Positions 28,581-38,774 of a stretch of 64,000 nucleotides of DNA are shown here, one piece after another. A model generated the notes under the pieces. It had not been told where the DNA came from and made no database searches. It was given only the letters and a program-made list of their open reading frames with translations. Origin of the DNA: Marinomonas sp. THO17 (GTDB lineage Bacteria; Pseudomonadota; Gammaproteobacteria; Pseudomonadales; Marinomonadaceae); the NCBI RefSeq assembly GCF_040436405.1, contig NZ_AP031575.1, positions 1,554,501 to 1,618,500 on the forward strand, in the 5' to 3' direction. The first letter of the stretch is position 1. Each line of letters starts with the position of its first letter. Position numbers and translations under genes: made by a program.

Positions 28581-30902
28581 TTACCTTGATGCATAACTTT
28601 TTAGCATGCTAGGCACATCCAGAATCAATGCAATACGACCATCACCCGTAATTGTTGCCCCTGCCATACCTGCAGTACCTTGCAACATTTTCCCTAGTGG
28701 TTTAATAACAACTTCTTCCTGTCCGACCAGTTGATCCACAACAAAGCCAACTTCATTCATTCCTACCTGAACCACAACAACGTGAGCTTCAGAAGGATTT
28801 TCATCCGTTTTAGAACCTTTCACTAACCAATTCTGTAAGTGGAATATTGGTAGTGTCTTACCGCGAATCACCACCACTTGCTGACCATCAACAATATTGG
28901 TTTTCTTTAGATCTAAATGGAAAATTTCATTCACGCTTACCAATGGGAAAGCAAAAGCTTGATCAGATAACGTCACCATCAAGGTCGGCATAATAGCCAG
29001 TGTTAATGGTACTTTAATGATAAAGCGAGAACCTTGACCCAATACAGATTTGATGTCCAAAGTACCGTTTAGTTGAGAAATCTTGGTTTTCACCACATCC
29101 ATCCCAACACCACGTCCAGACACGTCCGTGATTTCAACTTTAGTAGAGAAACCAGGAGCAAAAATCAAGTTAAAGGCTTCGTCGTCAGATAAACGCTCGG
29201 CTGCATCCGTATCCATCAAGCCTTTTTCAACGGCTTTTTTACGCAATACATCTGGATCCATACCCGCACCATCGTCTTCGATAGACAAGAGGATATGGTC
29301 ACCTTCTTGCTCCGCTGACAAGATAACGGTACCCATGCGAGGCTTACCATTTGCTTCACGCTTTTCTGGGGATTCTACACCATGGTCAACAGAGTTCCGC
29401 ACCAAGTGAACCAACGGATCAGCAAGGGCCTCAACCAAGTTTTTATCGAGATCGGTATCTTCCCCTTTTAACACTAGGTTAACTTCTTTCTTCATGTTAC
29501 GAGCCAAATCTCGTACCACTCGAGGGAAACGACCAAACACTTTCTTGATAGGCTGCATGCGAGTTTTCATAACCGCATTCTGCAAATCGCCTGTTACCAC
29601 ATCAAGATTGGCAACGGCTTTACCCATAGACTCATCGTCGCTCTGCAAACCTAAGCGCACCAAACGATTTCGTACTAATACCAGTTCCCCTACCATGTTC
29701 ATGATGTCATCTAGACGTTTGGTATCAACACGAACCGTTGCTTCTTGCGTGACAGGAGCATTGGCGGCTTTTTCTTTCGGAGCGTCAGCTTTAGCCGCTG
29801 CAGGCGCAGGCTTAGTCGCAGGTTTCGGCGCCGGAGCTGCTTTTGGTTTTGCCGTCTGCTCTTGTTTTGGCGCGGCTTTCTTGGTTTCAGACTTTGCCGG
29901 TTCTGCTGTTTGCTGAGCTTTTTTCTCAGCTTGTAAGGTGTCTAAAAGCGACTCAAATTCATCCTCAGTAATCAGATCAGATTCTGCATTATCAGTTACT
30001 GCATCTGCCTTTGATGTTTCTTGCTTGTTGTCTTCTTTCTTTTCTTTTGCAGCCTCTTTTACTGAATCATCTTTTTCAGCCGATGATCCTGGCGCGCCTT
30101 CACCGTGCAAGCTATCTAATAACTCTTCGAATTCATCTTCTGTGATATCATCAGACTCAGCCGCTGTACTGGCATTGGCATCCGTATCAACAGATTTACT
30201 TGATGACTCATCCGCATCATTCACACCAGGTGCTCCGCTACCATGCAACTGATCAAGCAATGCATCGAATTCATCTTCGGTAATATCATCGTCTCCAGCT
30301 TCAGCTGTATTCGATGTAGTATCTGCAGATGCTGCAGCTGGCGCATCATCACCTAGCGCATCTAGTAGAGATTCAAATTCATCATCAGAAATATCCACTG
30401 ACTCTGACTTTTCATCCTGTGCAGGAGTTTCTTCTGGTTCAGGTTCAGAGACAGGTTCTTCTGGCTCTGGCTCAGGTTCTGGCTCCGCTTCGGCAGCCAT
30501 TTCTTCTTCAGAGGGAGGAGTCGCGTAAGCACTCAAAGTAGCAATCAATTCAGGATCAGCAGGTTCGGGTTCTCCACCAGAACGAACGACTTCAAACATT
30601 TCGTTTACCGCATCCAAAGCTTGCAATACGGTATCCATTAGGTCGGAATCAATTTGACGCTGACCATTTCTCAAAATGTCAAAAACGTTTTCTGCATAAT
30701 GGCAACAATCAACCAATGCCGTTAATTGCAAAAATCCAGCACCACCTTTAACGGTATGGAAACCACGAAATATGGCATTAAGCAGAGCTTTATCTTCAGG
30801 ATTTTGCTCTAGATCTACTAATTGTTCGGAAAGCTGCTCTAGAATTTCTCCAGCTTCTACCAAAAAATCCTGTAGAATTTCTTCATCGACTTCGAAACTC
30901 AT
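28581..30902 (-). CDS. cheA: Chemotaxis sensor histidine kinase CheA
   Basis: Array kinase that phosphorylates CheY and CheB. The 773-residue protein has P1 with H49 (FRGFHTVKGGAGFL), a long acidic region (about 110-400), P3 dimerisation (VRVDTKRLDDIMNMVGELVLVRN), P4 with LVRNSVDHGVE, EDDGAGMD and GFSTKVEITDVSGRGVGMDVV, and a CheW-like P5. Instead of one clear P2, the linker carries four copies of a peptide (residues 171-184, 207-221, 253-267 and 311-324) of the type ITEDEFxxLLDxLHG, resembling the CheY-binding ends of FliM and CheZ. Confidence 0.96.
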   Translation of the reverse strand: MSFEVDEEILQDFLVEAGEILEQLSEQLVDLEQNPEDKALLNAIFRGFHTVKGGAGFLQLTALVDCCHYAENVFDILRNGQRQIDSDLMDTVLQALDAVNEMFEVVRSGGEPEPADPELIATLSAYATPPSEEEMAAEAEPEPEPEPEEPVSEPEPEETPAQDEKSESVDISDDEFESLLDALGDDAPAAASADTTSNTAEAGDDDITEDEFDALLDQLHGSGAPGVNDADESSSKSVDTDANASTAAESDDITEDEFEELLDSLHGEGAPGSSAEKDDSVKEAAKEKKEDNKQETSKADAVTDNAESDLITEDEFESLLDTLQAEKKAQQTAEPAKSETKKAAPKQEQTAKPKAAPAPKPATKPAPAAAKADAPKEKAANAPVTQEATVRVDTKRLDDIMNMVGELVLVRNRLVRLGLQSDDESMGKAVANLDVVTGDLQNAVMKTRMQPIKKVFGRFPRVVRDLARNMKKEVNLVLKGEDTDLDKNLVEALADPLVHLVRNSVDHGVESPEKREANGKPRMGTVILSAEQEGDHILLSIEDDGAGMDPDVLRKKAVEKGLMDTDAAERLSDDEAFNLIFAPGFSTKVEITDVSGRGVGMDVVKTKISQLNGTLDIKSVLGQGSRFIIKVPLTLAIMPTLMVTLSDQAFAFPLVSVNEIFHLDLKKTNIVDGQQVVVIRGKTLPIFHLQNWLVKGSKTDENPSEAHVVVVQVGMNEVGFVVDQLVGQEEVVIKPLGKMLQGTAGMAGATITGDGRIALILDVPSMLKSYASR

Positions 30903-30917
30903 CCTCAGCTCCTTCTT

Positions 30918-31703
30918 CTAGAAACCAAGACTTGATAGCAAGTCGTCTACTTCGTCTTGACTATTCAGTACTTCAGGGTTGTTTTGTTTATTAATAGAAG
31001 GACCATGGCCTCGTGTATCATCAGCCTCTTGTGCCTTCTCTTGATGCTCAATGCCGGAAATGCTATCAACACGCCCCGCAACTGCAACGAGATGTACAAG
31101 CTTATCTTCTACATCTCGAATCAGTTCATTTACTCTAGAAATTACTTGACCCGTTAAGTCCTGGTAGCCTTGTTCTAGAAGAATCGTATTTAGATTTGAA
31201 TGCAATGTGGTAGCGCTTTCGTCAGCGTACGACAAAAAAACGTCGATTCGCTTATACAAATCTCGAAATTCTTGCGGCGATAAATCCCGTTGAATTAAGC
31301 GTCCCCAATCTTTTCGTAGCTCACGCGCCTGTTTTTGCAGCTCACTGGCAACTGGCACACTACTGTCAACCATGTCCATGGTCTTATTGGCAGCTGCACT
31401 AGTTGTTTCAATAACATAGGTCAGTCGATCGGACGCATCCGTTATCTTAGAAGAACCTTCTGACTCTTCATTAACAACCAAGTCCATCGAATCAATTTGA
31501 AAATCACGAATAGCATCATGCAGACTTCGCGTTAGGCATCCCACTTCGTTATAAAAGCTGTTATGTCTAGCTTCGCTTAACTCTTGGATAATCTTTATCG
31601 CACCACTGAAATCACCGACTTCAATATGGTTCAAAAGTTCTACAGCGCCATCTTTTACTTGTTTTTCAAAATCCACTAGTCCAGATCCCAATTTATTTGA
31701 CAT
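30918..31703 (-). CDS. cheZ: CheY phosphatase CheZ
   Basis: Dephosphorylates CheY-P to end the tumble signal. The 261-residue, largely helical protein has the catalytic region near GYQDLTGQVISRVNELI (the key Gln lies in YQDLTGQ) and the CheY-P-binding C-terminal helix SQDEVDDLLSSLGF. Two coiled helices between are typical of the dimer. It lies between cheY and cheA. Confidence 0.95.
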   Translation of the reverse strand: MSNKLGSGLVDFEKQVKDGAVELLNHIEVGDFSGAIKIIQELSEARHNSFYNEVGCLTRSLHDAIRDFQIDSMDLVVNEESEGSSKITDASDRLTYVIETTSAAANKTMDMVDSSVPVASELQKQARELRKDWGRLIQRDLSPQEFRDLYKRIDVFLSYADESATTLHSNLNTILLEQGYQDLTGQVISRVNELIRDVEDKLVHLVAVAGRVDSISGIEHQEKAQEADDTRGHGPSINKQNNPEVLNSQDEVDDLLSSLGF

Positions 31704-31713
31704 CTAAATATCC

Positions 31714-32106
31714 CTATTTGGCAGCATCGATTCGTTCGAATATCTTCTCAATTTTTTCTTTCAGTGCTACGGCTGTGAAAGGCTTAACAACATAACCATT
31801 CACACCAGCTTGTGCTGCCGCAATGATCTGGTCACGCTTTGCTTCTGCCGTTACCATTAATACTGGGATACTTTTCAACTTCTCATCAGCCCGAACGGCA
31901 CGCAATAGCTCAATACCCGTCATTCCGGGCATGTTCCAGTCCGTTACGAGGAAATCGATTGTACCAGCTTGAAGTATTGGTAACGCAGTCGTTCCATCAT
32001 CCGCTTCAACTGTATTGGTAAACCCTAAATCCCGTAACAAGTTTTTAATGATTCGTCTCATTGTCGAGAAATCATCAACAATCAGGATCTTCATGTTTTT
32101 ATCCAA
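31714..32106 (-). CDS. cheY: Chemotaxis response regulator CheY
   Basis: Single-domain receiver that binds the flagellar switch when phosphorylated. Called at 130 residues from a TTG start ([18 protein letters not shown]): acceptor D56 in [13 protein letters not shown], then MVTAEAKRD and VVKPFTA. The TTG at 32106 has GGAGG five bases before it, while the ATG twelve bases later has none in range. A longer frame to 32139 looks non-coding. Confidence 0.94.
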   Translation of the reverse strand: MDKNMKILIVDDFSTMRRIIKNLLRDLGFTNTVEADDGTTALPILQAGTIDFLVTDWNMPGMTGIELLRAVRADEKLKSIPVLMVTAEAKRDQIIAAAQAGVNGYVVKPFTAVALKEKIEKIFERIDAAK

Positions 32107-32149
32107 TGCAACCTCCACACCCCAAAGGTATATTTCCACAACACATAAT

Positions 32150-32929
32150 TTAATCTCGCCAATCGCTCAACCTAGCACGTAATCTCATTGCCGCTTGGCT
32201 ATGAATTTGGCTAACCCTTGATTCACTGACGCCTAAAACAGCACCAATCTCTTTTAAGTTTAGTTCATCATTGTAATACAAGGATAAAACCAACTTTTCC
32301 CGTTCTGGTAAATTCTCAATTTCAGCAGCTAATTGCCCCTGAAAACCACTTTCTTCTACCAATGCATATGGAGCATTTTCACTTTCACTTTCCGCTCCAT
32401 CAAAATTATTTGCGTCAGAGTCTAGCATTTCTTCATAACTAAACAGCTGCGTCGACATGGATGAATGCAACATATCATGGTATTCATCCATACCAATTCC
32501 CATATGGGCTGCAACCTCCATATCGGAAACATCTCTTCCTAACTTTGCCTCAAGCTCTTTAATGGCGTTGGTTACTGCACGTCCATTTCGACGTACAGAA
32601 CGAGGAGCCCAATCAGATTTACGCACTTCATCCATAATAGAGCCACGGATACGAATACCCGCGTAGGTTTCAAAGCTCGCACCCTTGGTTGACTCAAAGC
32701 GCTTATAAGCTTCAATCAAGCCCATCATACCTGCTTGAGTCAAATCATCTATATCCACACTGTCAGGCAATCGAGCTAATAGGTGATAGGCAATTTTCTT
32801 TACCAAATACCCATACTGCTCGACAATCGCATCAATCGATAGCGTTGCCTTTTTGGTGTAGGTGTCATATCCACTTTTGGTTTGCATAAAATCGTCTGAG
32901 CAACCTTCGTCTTTAAGTAAGTTGCGCAT
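32150..32929 (-). CDS. fliA: Flagellar sigma factor FliA (sigma-28)
   Basis: Directs late flagellar genes, held in check by FlgM. The 259-residue protein has region 2 ([42 protein letters not shown]), region 3 ([13 protein letters not shown]) and region 4 with the HTH ([24 protein letters not shown]). The N-terminal ~30 residues before QYGYLVKK are unusual, and the start may be an internal ATG at residue 15. It follows flhF directly; the fleN gene usually between them is missing. Confidence 0.94.
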   Translation of the reverse strand: MRNLLKDEGCSDDFMQTKSGYDTYTKKATLSIDAIVEQYGYLVKKIAYHLLARLPDSVDIDDLTQAGMMGLIEAYKRFESTKGASFETYAGIRIRGSIMDEVRKSDWAPRSVRRNGRAVTNAIKELEAKLGRDVSDMEVAAHMGIGMDEYHDMLHSSMSTQLFSYEEMLDSDANNFDGAESESENAPYALVEESGFQGQLAAEIENLPEREKLVLSLYYNDELNLKEIGAVLGVSESRVSQIHSQAAMRLRARLSDWRD

Positions 32930-32982
32930 TCAAACTGTACTACATAGTTTGGCGCAACGCTTTCTGAAATAACATAATTTTA

Positions 32983-34338
32983 CTAACTACCATACTTTAG
33001 TGACCCAAAAAGGTGGTTGTAGTGTTCTGCTGTATACACAGCACGACTAATTAAATTATGTGCTCGAGCTGGTTCAATATCATCTGGGATACGTTGACCA
33101 TCAGCCAAATATACTACAGGTAAACCTTCTTCAATGACCACACTTATTGCCTCGCCTAAGGAAGCAGACTCGTCAAGTTTACTTAATACACAACCATCCA
33201 ACTGCACTTGAGAGTAAACATCCACTACAGTTTTCAACACTTGGCGCTGGCTGGTACAAGGTAATACTAATAATTTTTTTAAGCTTGCACGGGCTCGTTT
33301 CATCATGAGCAATTGACGCTCAAGATTCGAATCGCGAGGGTTCATCCCTGCAGTATCCACCAAGACTAAGGAATAATGAGCGTATTTGGCCAAGACTTCG
33401 TTTAAATCCGAATACTCGTTTACCACCTCAACAGGAACGTTCAAAATGCGTCCAAAAGTACGCAACTGCTCATGAGCCGCTATTCGATAGGTATCTGTGG
33501 TAATTAACACCACACCTTCAGGACCATGCTTTAGCACATGTTGAGCGGCAATTTTACCAATTGAAGTTGTTTTACCGACGCCGGTTGGCCCCATAAAAGC
33601 AATACAACCGCTCAGCTCTGCACCACCAGAACGTACGGGAATATAATCGGCTAAATGCGCTAATAATCGGTTCCAATCGTCTTCTCGACCTTTCAGGTCA
33701 ATATCATCCATTAAACGCGATGCGACTAAATCAGATAAACCAAGCGCTTTCAGTTGTTCACGCGCCTTGCCTTCCAACTGACCACGCTTAGATTGATGGT
33801 CTGAGCCTTCATTCTGGCGTTGTTCCAACATAGCACGAACTTGTTGTAACTCTCGTTCCATGTCACGAAGCTGTTGAGCACTTTCGGTATTTCGAATTGA
33901 GAGAGCTTCTTCCACTTCCGCTTTTTCAACGTCCTCTGCGGCAGGCATTTCAATTGGCGAAACAGCTTCATATCGATAAGACGGCTTAGGCGATACCATG
34001 TCAGAAGAAGGTTTGTTTGACTGGACGTGTTGCGAGGAAGTACCCCTTTGCTGTTTAGCACGTTCAATTCGTTCTAAATAATCTGCACTTGGGTCTTGCG
34101 TAAAATCTTGTCTTGCTGCTGGAGTAGATTCTTGACGACCAAATTGAGAGCGAGGAGAAGCAGACCCTTTTGACATGGAAGATGGCATAGAGCCATCGTA
34201 GTCAAGGGCCGCAACAATTTCTATCTCACCTGTCGGCAAACGCTGATTTGATAATATCACAGCGTCTGGACCTACAGCATCTCGAACTTTCCGTATCGCT
34301 TGACGCATGTCAGGTGCACGAAAACGCCTAATTTGCAT
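32983..34338 (-). CDS. flhF: SRP-type GTPase FlhF
   Basis: Marks the pole for flagellar assembly. The 451-residue protein has a basic N-terminal B domain (MQIRRFRAPDMRQAIRKVR), a long linker (about 75-190) and an N-G GTPase core with P-loop GPTGVGKTTSIGKI, then TTDTYRIAAHEQL, DTAGMNPRD and LSKLDESASLGEA. The ATG is preceded by GGAAGGATTAGG. The number-control partner FleN is not encoded next to it. Confidence 0.94.
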   Translation of the reverse strand: MQIRRFRAPDMRQAIRKVRDAVGPDAVILSNQRLPTGEIEIVAALDYDGSMPSSMSKGSASPRSQFGRQESTPAARQDFTQDPSADYLERIERAKQQRGTSSQHVQSNKPSSDMVSPKPSYRYEAVSPIEMPAAEDVEKAEVEEALSIRNTESAQQLRDMERELQQVRAMLEQRQNEGSDHQSKRGQLEGKAREQLKALGLSDLVASRLMDDIDLKGREDDWNRLLAHLADYIPVRSGGAELSGCIAFMGPTGVGKTTSIGKIAAQHVLKHGPEGVVLITTDTYRIAAHEQLRTFGRILNVPVEVVNEYSDLNEVLAKYAHYSLVLVDTAGMNPRDSNLERQLLMMKRARASLKKLLVLPCTSQRQVLKTVVDVYSQVQLDGCVLSKLDESASLGEAISVVIEEGLPVVYLADGQRIPDDIEPARAHNLISRAVYTAEHYNHLFGSLKYGS

Positions 34339-34439
34339 GAATAACCTAATCCTTCCAGCTTATTTCTCTTACAAATCCATAGCTTACCCGAAAGAACAGA
34401 ATAAATATAGCCACAATATTTACCATCAATAGGCAAACT

Positions 34440-36557
34440 TTATTGGCCTATTACACCCACCACTGTTATGCGCTTGTGATCCGGTACTTCCTGATAGGAA
34501 AGCACTGCCATATTAACCATGCCATAACGCATAAATCGCGCAAGCATTGGGCGAATAGGCGCTGATACTATGAGGATTGGCGTATTCCCCATAGCCTCTT
34601 GCTGTTCTGCAGATTGCCGCAAAGAAGTTTGCAATTGTTCCGCCATTTGCGGCTCGAGAATCAGCGCTTCTTCGTTTTTGATGCCAGACTGTTGACTTTG
34701 CTGTACTGTCTGCATCAGCATCTTTTCCAATTGAGGCTCTAACGTCAGCACAGGAATCTCTTCCACGCCATCTGCCAATGTTTGAATAATCAATCGTGAT
34801 AATGCCGTTCTTACTGCCGCAGTTAATATCATAGGATCTTGTGTTTTTGGCTGCACTCCCATGATAGCTTCAGCAATGGTACGCATATCCCGTAATGGCA
34901 CCCCTTCAATTAGCAAATTCTGCAACACTTTAAGTAGTACGCTCAAAGGCACTGTGTTCGGCACTAACTCTTCTGCGAGTTTAGGGTTGTATTGCTTCAA
35001 CAAGCTAAGCAATTGCTGAACTTCATCATGGCCTATCAGTTCGTAGGCATGCTTATGCATAATCTGATTCACATGAGTTGCCACTACAGTACTGACATCC
35101 ACTACGGTATAACCGAATGTTTGCGCCTGATCACGCTTTTTCGGATCAATCCAAACCGCGTCCAATCCAAATGAAGGATCCTTACCCGGCACCCCTTCAA
35201 TGGTTCCAAATACCTGCCCTGGGTCGATCGCCAAGTCCTTATCCGGGTGTACTTCGGCCTCAGCCAAACTCACTCCCATCAAAGTCACTCGATAAGCATT
35301 AGGCATCAGATCCAAGTTGTCACGAATATGAACACTGGGCACCAAAAAGCCCAGATCTTGGGACAATTTTCGGCGCACTCCCTTGATACGCGCCAATAAC
35401 TCGCCCCCTTGAGTTTTATCTACCAATGGAATCAAACGATAGCCAACTTCTAGACCTAACATGTCCACTGGAGCCACATCATCCCAACTTAAATCTTTCG
35501 ATTCCGCCGGTACTGGGGCATCTGTTGCTGAAGACTCAGAAGATTTTTTACCCTGATTGACCTTTTGTTTTTTACGATACTCTAAGAAATAGGCTAATCC
35601 CCCTAAGCAAGCAGCCAAACTTAAAAACGCAAGGTGTGGCATACCAGGAACCACTCCCATAATGGTCATTACTCCTGCCGCAATATAGAGCGCCTTAGAA
35701 GAGCCAAACATTTGTTTGACTACTTGCGACCCCATATCCCCTGTCTCATTGACTCGAGTTACCATGATAGCAGCGGCCGTCGATAGCATTAATGATGGCA
35801 ATTGCGCCACCAAACCATCACCAATGGTCAAAAGTGAATAACGCTCAATAGCTTGTGTAAAAGACAAATCATGCTGGGCGATACCAATTGACAAACCACC
35901 AATAATATTGATCCCCAAGATCAATAAGCCAGCGATAGCATCCCCTTTTACAAACTTCGACGCACCATCCATAGAACCATAAAACTCAGCCTCAGAAGCA
36001 ATTTCGGTACGACGTTGCTTAGCCTGATCCGCATCAATCATGCCTGCATTCAAGTCCGCATCAATCGCCATTTGTTTACCCGGCATAGCATCCAAGGTAA
36101 AACGAGCACTCACTTCGGAAATACGACCCGCACCCTTGGTCACTACCGCAAAGTTGATAATCATCAAAATAGCAAAGACAACAAAGCCCACTACATAATT
36201 ACCACCAATTACTACTTCACCAAAGGCCTGAATCACCTTACCTGCAGCGTCTCCACCCTCATGACCATTAAGCAGCACCACTCGAGTAGAAGCCACATTC
36301 AGCGCCAATCTCATCAAGGTGGATACCAACAAAACAGTAGGAAAAACAGCAAAATCCAGCGGACGCATGGAATAAATCGCTACCAACAGAACGACGATGG
36401 CAAGTGCTATATTAAAGGTAAACAAAACGTCCAGAAGAAAAGCTGGAATAGGCAATATCATCATCGCCAACAGCGACAATAACAAGATAGGAATCCCTAA
36501 GTTCCCGCTAAAAATGCTTTGAACTTGTCCAGTTATTCGGCTTCTGTCGAAATTCAC
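34440..36557 (-). CDS. flhA: Flagellar export gate protein FlhA
   Basis: Forms the nonameric export gate ring. The 705-residue protein has about eight N-terminal membrane segments, the FHIPEP-family motif region RFTLDAMPGKQMAIDADLNAG near residues 150-175, and a cytoplasmic chaperone-docking domain from about residue 355 (VDMLGLEVGYRLIPLVDK, TVVDVSTVVATHVNQ). Preceded by flhB with a 34-base gap; followed, after 101 bases, by flhF. Confidence 0.96.
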   Translation of the reverse strand: MNFDRSRITGQVQSIFSGNLGIPILLLSLLAMMILPIPAFLLDVLFTFNIALAIVVLLVAIYSMRPLDFAVFPTVLLVSTLMRLALNVASTRVVLLNGHEGGDAAGKVIQAFGEVVIGGNYVVGFVVFAILMIINFAVVTKGAGRISEVSARFTLDAMPGKQMAIDADLNAGMIDADQAKQRRTEIASEAEFYGSMDGASKFVKGDAIAGLLILGINIIGGLSIGIAQHDLSFTQAIERYSLLTIGDGLVAQLPSLMLSTAAAIMVTRVNETGDMGSQVVKQMFGSSKALYIAAGVMTIMGVVPGMPHLAFLSLAACLGGLAYFLEYRKKQKVNQGKKSSESSATDAPVPAESKDLSWDDVAPVDMLGLEVGYRLIPLVDKTQGGELLARIKGVRRKLSQDLGFLVPSVHIRDNLDLMPNAYRVTLMGVSLAEAEVHPDKDLAIDPGQVFGTIEGVPGKDPSFGLDAVWIDPKKRDQAQTFGYTVVDVSTVVATHVNQIMHKHAYELIGHDEVQQLLSLLKQYNPKLAEELVPNTVPLSVLLKVLQNLLIEGVPLRDMRTIAEAIMGVQPKTQDPMILTAAVRTALSRLIIQTLADGVEEIPVLTLEPQLEKMLMQTVQQSQQSGIKNEEALILEPQMAEQLQTSLRQSAEQQEAMGNTPILIVSAPIRPMLARFMRYGMVNMAVLSYQEVPDHKRITVVGVIGQ

Positions 36558-36591
36558 ACAAGTTCCCTAGCAAATAAAACTATTTTCATGA

Positions 36592-37728
36592 TCAATTACC
36601 ATCCCATTGAAATTCATCTGGCACATCTAAATCTGGCATAGATTCAGGCATAGGCGCTCCTGTTCTTGCATTACGCAATTGGTAAACATAAGCCAATAAC
36701 TGAGCCACCACTTTAAACAAACCTTGCGGTATCTCTTCACCAATCTCCGTATGATGATATACCGCACGCGCCAGCGCTGGCGATTGTATCACAGGGATAT
36801 CATAATGATTGCCTACCTCTCGTATTTTCAGAGCAATAAAATCACCCCCCTTCGCCAATAATACGGGCGCAGAGCCACTCACTTGGTCGTATTTGAGCGC
36901 AACAGAAAAATGCGTCGGGTTAGTAATAATTACATCCGCTTCAGGCACATCTGACATCATTCGACTCATTGCCGCCTGTCGCTGAAGTTGACGAATACGC
37001 CCACGGACCAGAGGGTCACCTTCTTGTTGTTTAAATTCGTCTTTCACTTCCTGTTTGGTCATTTTCAACTTTTCTTTGTGCGACCACACTTGAAAAGGCA
37101 CATCAATGGCAGCAATCAAAACCAAGGCCAGCGTCACAAAAATAAATGACCAAATAATGATATCAACACCATGCTCTAGGGCTAACTGGATATTCTGAAA
37201 AGTTAGCCCAAGGGTTTCCGGCAAAAAATGCAAAGTCACCAACACTGAAATCAAAGTCACCAAACTAACCTTAGCAACCGACTTGAGCAATTCCACTAAA
37301 GATTGCACTGAGAACATTCGCTTTAATCCAGCAATCGGATCCATTTTACTCAGTTTAGGAATCAGTGGCTCCCATGAAAAGTTCAACCCACCCAAAGCAA
37401 TACTGCCAATAACACCTGCAGCAGCCAACACCGACATAAGAAGTACCATGGAGTCCATCATAGCAACCACAGACTCATAGAGATGAAAAACCATACGGTT
37501 CAAATCAAACAAGTCTTTTCGTTCAACGAGAAAATTAAAGTCGAATAGAATGGCTAGATCCTTTACCAAAAGAGTACCTGTTCCATACAAGGTGACAGCG
37601 GCGACAACTAACAACAAAGCCGTGCTAAGGTCTTTTGAACGGGGAATATTGCCTTTGTTACGTGCGTCTTGGAGTTTCTTACTACTGGCACTTTCCGTTT
37701 TTTCACTACCGTCTTCGTTTTCAGCCAT
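36592..37728 (-). CDS. flhB: Flagellar export switch protein FlhB
   Basis: Switches export from hook to filament substrates after signal from FliK. The 378-residue protein has four membrane segments (roughly 33-58, 88-112, 150-170 and 187-210) and a cytoplasmic domain with the self-cleavage site N270-PTH in IITNPTHFSVALKYD. The conserved linker RGRIRQLQRQAAMSRMM precedes it. It overlaps fliR by eight bases. Compare the free C-terminal copy at 22848-23096. Confidence 0.96.
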   Translation of the reverse strand: MAENEDGSEKTESASSKKLQDARNKGNIPRSKDLSTALLLVVAAVTLYGTGTLLVKDLAILFDFNFLVERKDLFDLNRMVFHLYESVVAMMDSMVLLMSVLAAAGVIGSIALGGLNFSWEPLIPKLSKMDPIAGLKRMFSVQSLVELLKSVAKVSLVTLISVLVTLHFLPETLGLTFQNIQLALEHGVDIIIWSFIFVTLALVLIAAIDVPFQVWSHKEKLKMTKQEVKDEFKQQEGDPLVRGRIRQLQRQAAMSRMMSDVPEADVIITNPTHFSVALKYDQVSGSAPVLLAKGGDFIALKIREVGNHYDIPVIQSPALARAVYHHTEIGEEIPQGLFKVVAQLLAYVYQLRNARTGAPMPESMPDLDVPDEFQWDGN

Positions 37729-38503
37729 TAACCTGAATCCCCCAAGTAACCTTCAACCAGTTGGTAATTTCTTCGAAGAAAAGCGCATAAATACGCAAGA
37801 ACTCTTCCAGCATAATCCAAAAGAAGAATAAGGAAAACAGCATTATGATAGGAAAACCTAACGCAAAGATATTGAGTTGTGGTGATGCCTTAGCCACCAC
37901 ACCAAATGCCAAGTTGATAATCAGCACCACAACCGCCAATGGCAACACAATCAACAAAGCCTTTTCAAACATCCAACCACCCAACAGCACTAATTGCCAA
38001 TAACGCTGACTATCAAACCCAGCCCCAATGGGCCAATAACGAAAGCTTTCAGCCAAATATTCAATCATTACCAAATGACCATTGGTACCGAGAAACGCCA
38101 AAGCCACCATAGACAAATAATATTGCCCCATGGTCGCTACTGAAATACCGTTAGCAGGATCGTTGGACATAGCAAAACCAAGACCTGCTTTCATAGCGGC
38201 TAATTGTCCTGCTAAAGAAAATAACTGAAAGAGAATTGTCACCACAAAACCAAGCACAAAACCAATCACTAACTGCTCTGCAATCAACACAATATAAGCA
38301 GGGGAAATTGGGTCATAATTCGGCACGTTAATCACTGGAGTAATGATAATAGACACAACAAAAGCAAAAGCTGCACGTACTGGGGTACTAACTAGACGAC
38401 TACCAAATAGAGGAAGCGCCATAAAGAAGGCGCCTATACGAAAGAAAGGCAACAAGAAACTGATGGTTAACTCGAGTAACTGTTGTGGGTCAAGCTCAAG
38501 CAT
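37721..38503 (-). CDS. fliR: Flagellar export protein FliR
   Basis: Core channel subunit of the FliPQR export gate. The 260-residue protein has six predicted membrane segments, beginning with ELTISFLLPFFRIGAFFMALPLFG, and family stretches VRAAFAFVVSIIITPVI and MAALAFLGTNGH-like MVALAFLGTNGHLVMIEYL. Its ATG shares one base with the fliQ stop and its end overlaps flhB. Confidence 0.94.
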   Translation of the reverse strand: MLELDPQQLLELTISFLLPFFRIGAFFMALPLFGSRLVSTPVRAAFAFVVSIIITPVINVPNYDPISPAYIVLIAEQLVIGFVLGFVVTILFQLFSLAGQLAAMKAGLGFAMSNDPANGISVATMGQYYLSMVALAFLGTNGHLVMIEYLAESFRYWPIGAGFDSQRYWQLVLLGGWMFEKALLIVLPLAVVVLIINLAFGVVAKASPQLNIFALGFPIIMLFSLFFFWIMLEEFLRIYALFFEEITNWLKVTWGIQVNG

Positions 38504-38772
38504 TAGCCTATTATCATAGGGATATTAATGAAAAGATCAGTAGTAAAATCCACCAATTCAGTAAGAATCCAAGGGCCTAACTGCATAATTACCAAGATAG
38601 TGACTATTAACCTAGGTAAAAAGGATAACGTTTGTTCATTAATCTGAGTAGCGGCCTGAAAAACACTCACCAAAAGACCAACCAGCAAGCTAGGCATCAT
38701 TACCACTCCGACAATCAACACAATCAGATAAAAACCCTGCCCATAAAGATCCAATACCACTTGTGGATTCAT
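38503..38772 (-). CDS. fliQ: Flagellar export protein FliQ
   Basis: An 89-residue export gate subunit with two membrane hairpin helices (about 13-38 and 52-76). Family motifs are VGLLVSVFQAATQINEQTLSFLP and LGPWILTELVDF. The frame is open a further 48 bases upstream inside fliP, but MNPQVVLDLYGQG is the usual FliQ N-terminus and follows GGGATCTAAAG. Confidence 0.94.
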   Translation of the reverse strand: MNPQVVLDLYGQGFYLIVLIVGVVMMPSLLVGLLVSVFQAATQINEQTLSFLPRLIVTILVIMQLGPWILTELVDFTTDLFINIPMIIG

Positions 38773-38774
38773 CT

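Noticed and set aside
36015..36482. 155-codon plus-strand open frame
   Set aside because: Antisense to the flhA membrane region; its His/Gln/Asn-rich product is typical of reverse reading of hydrophobic codons.
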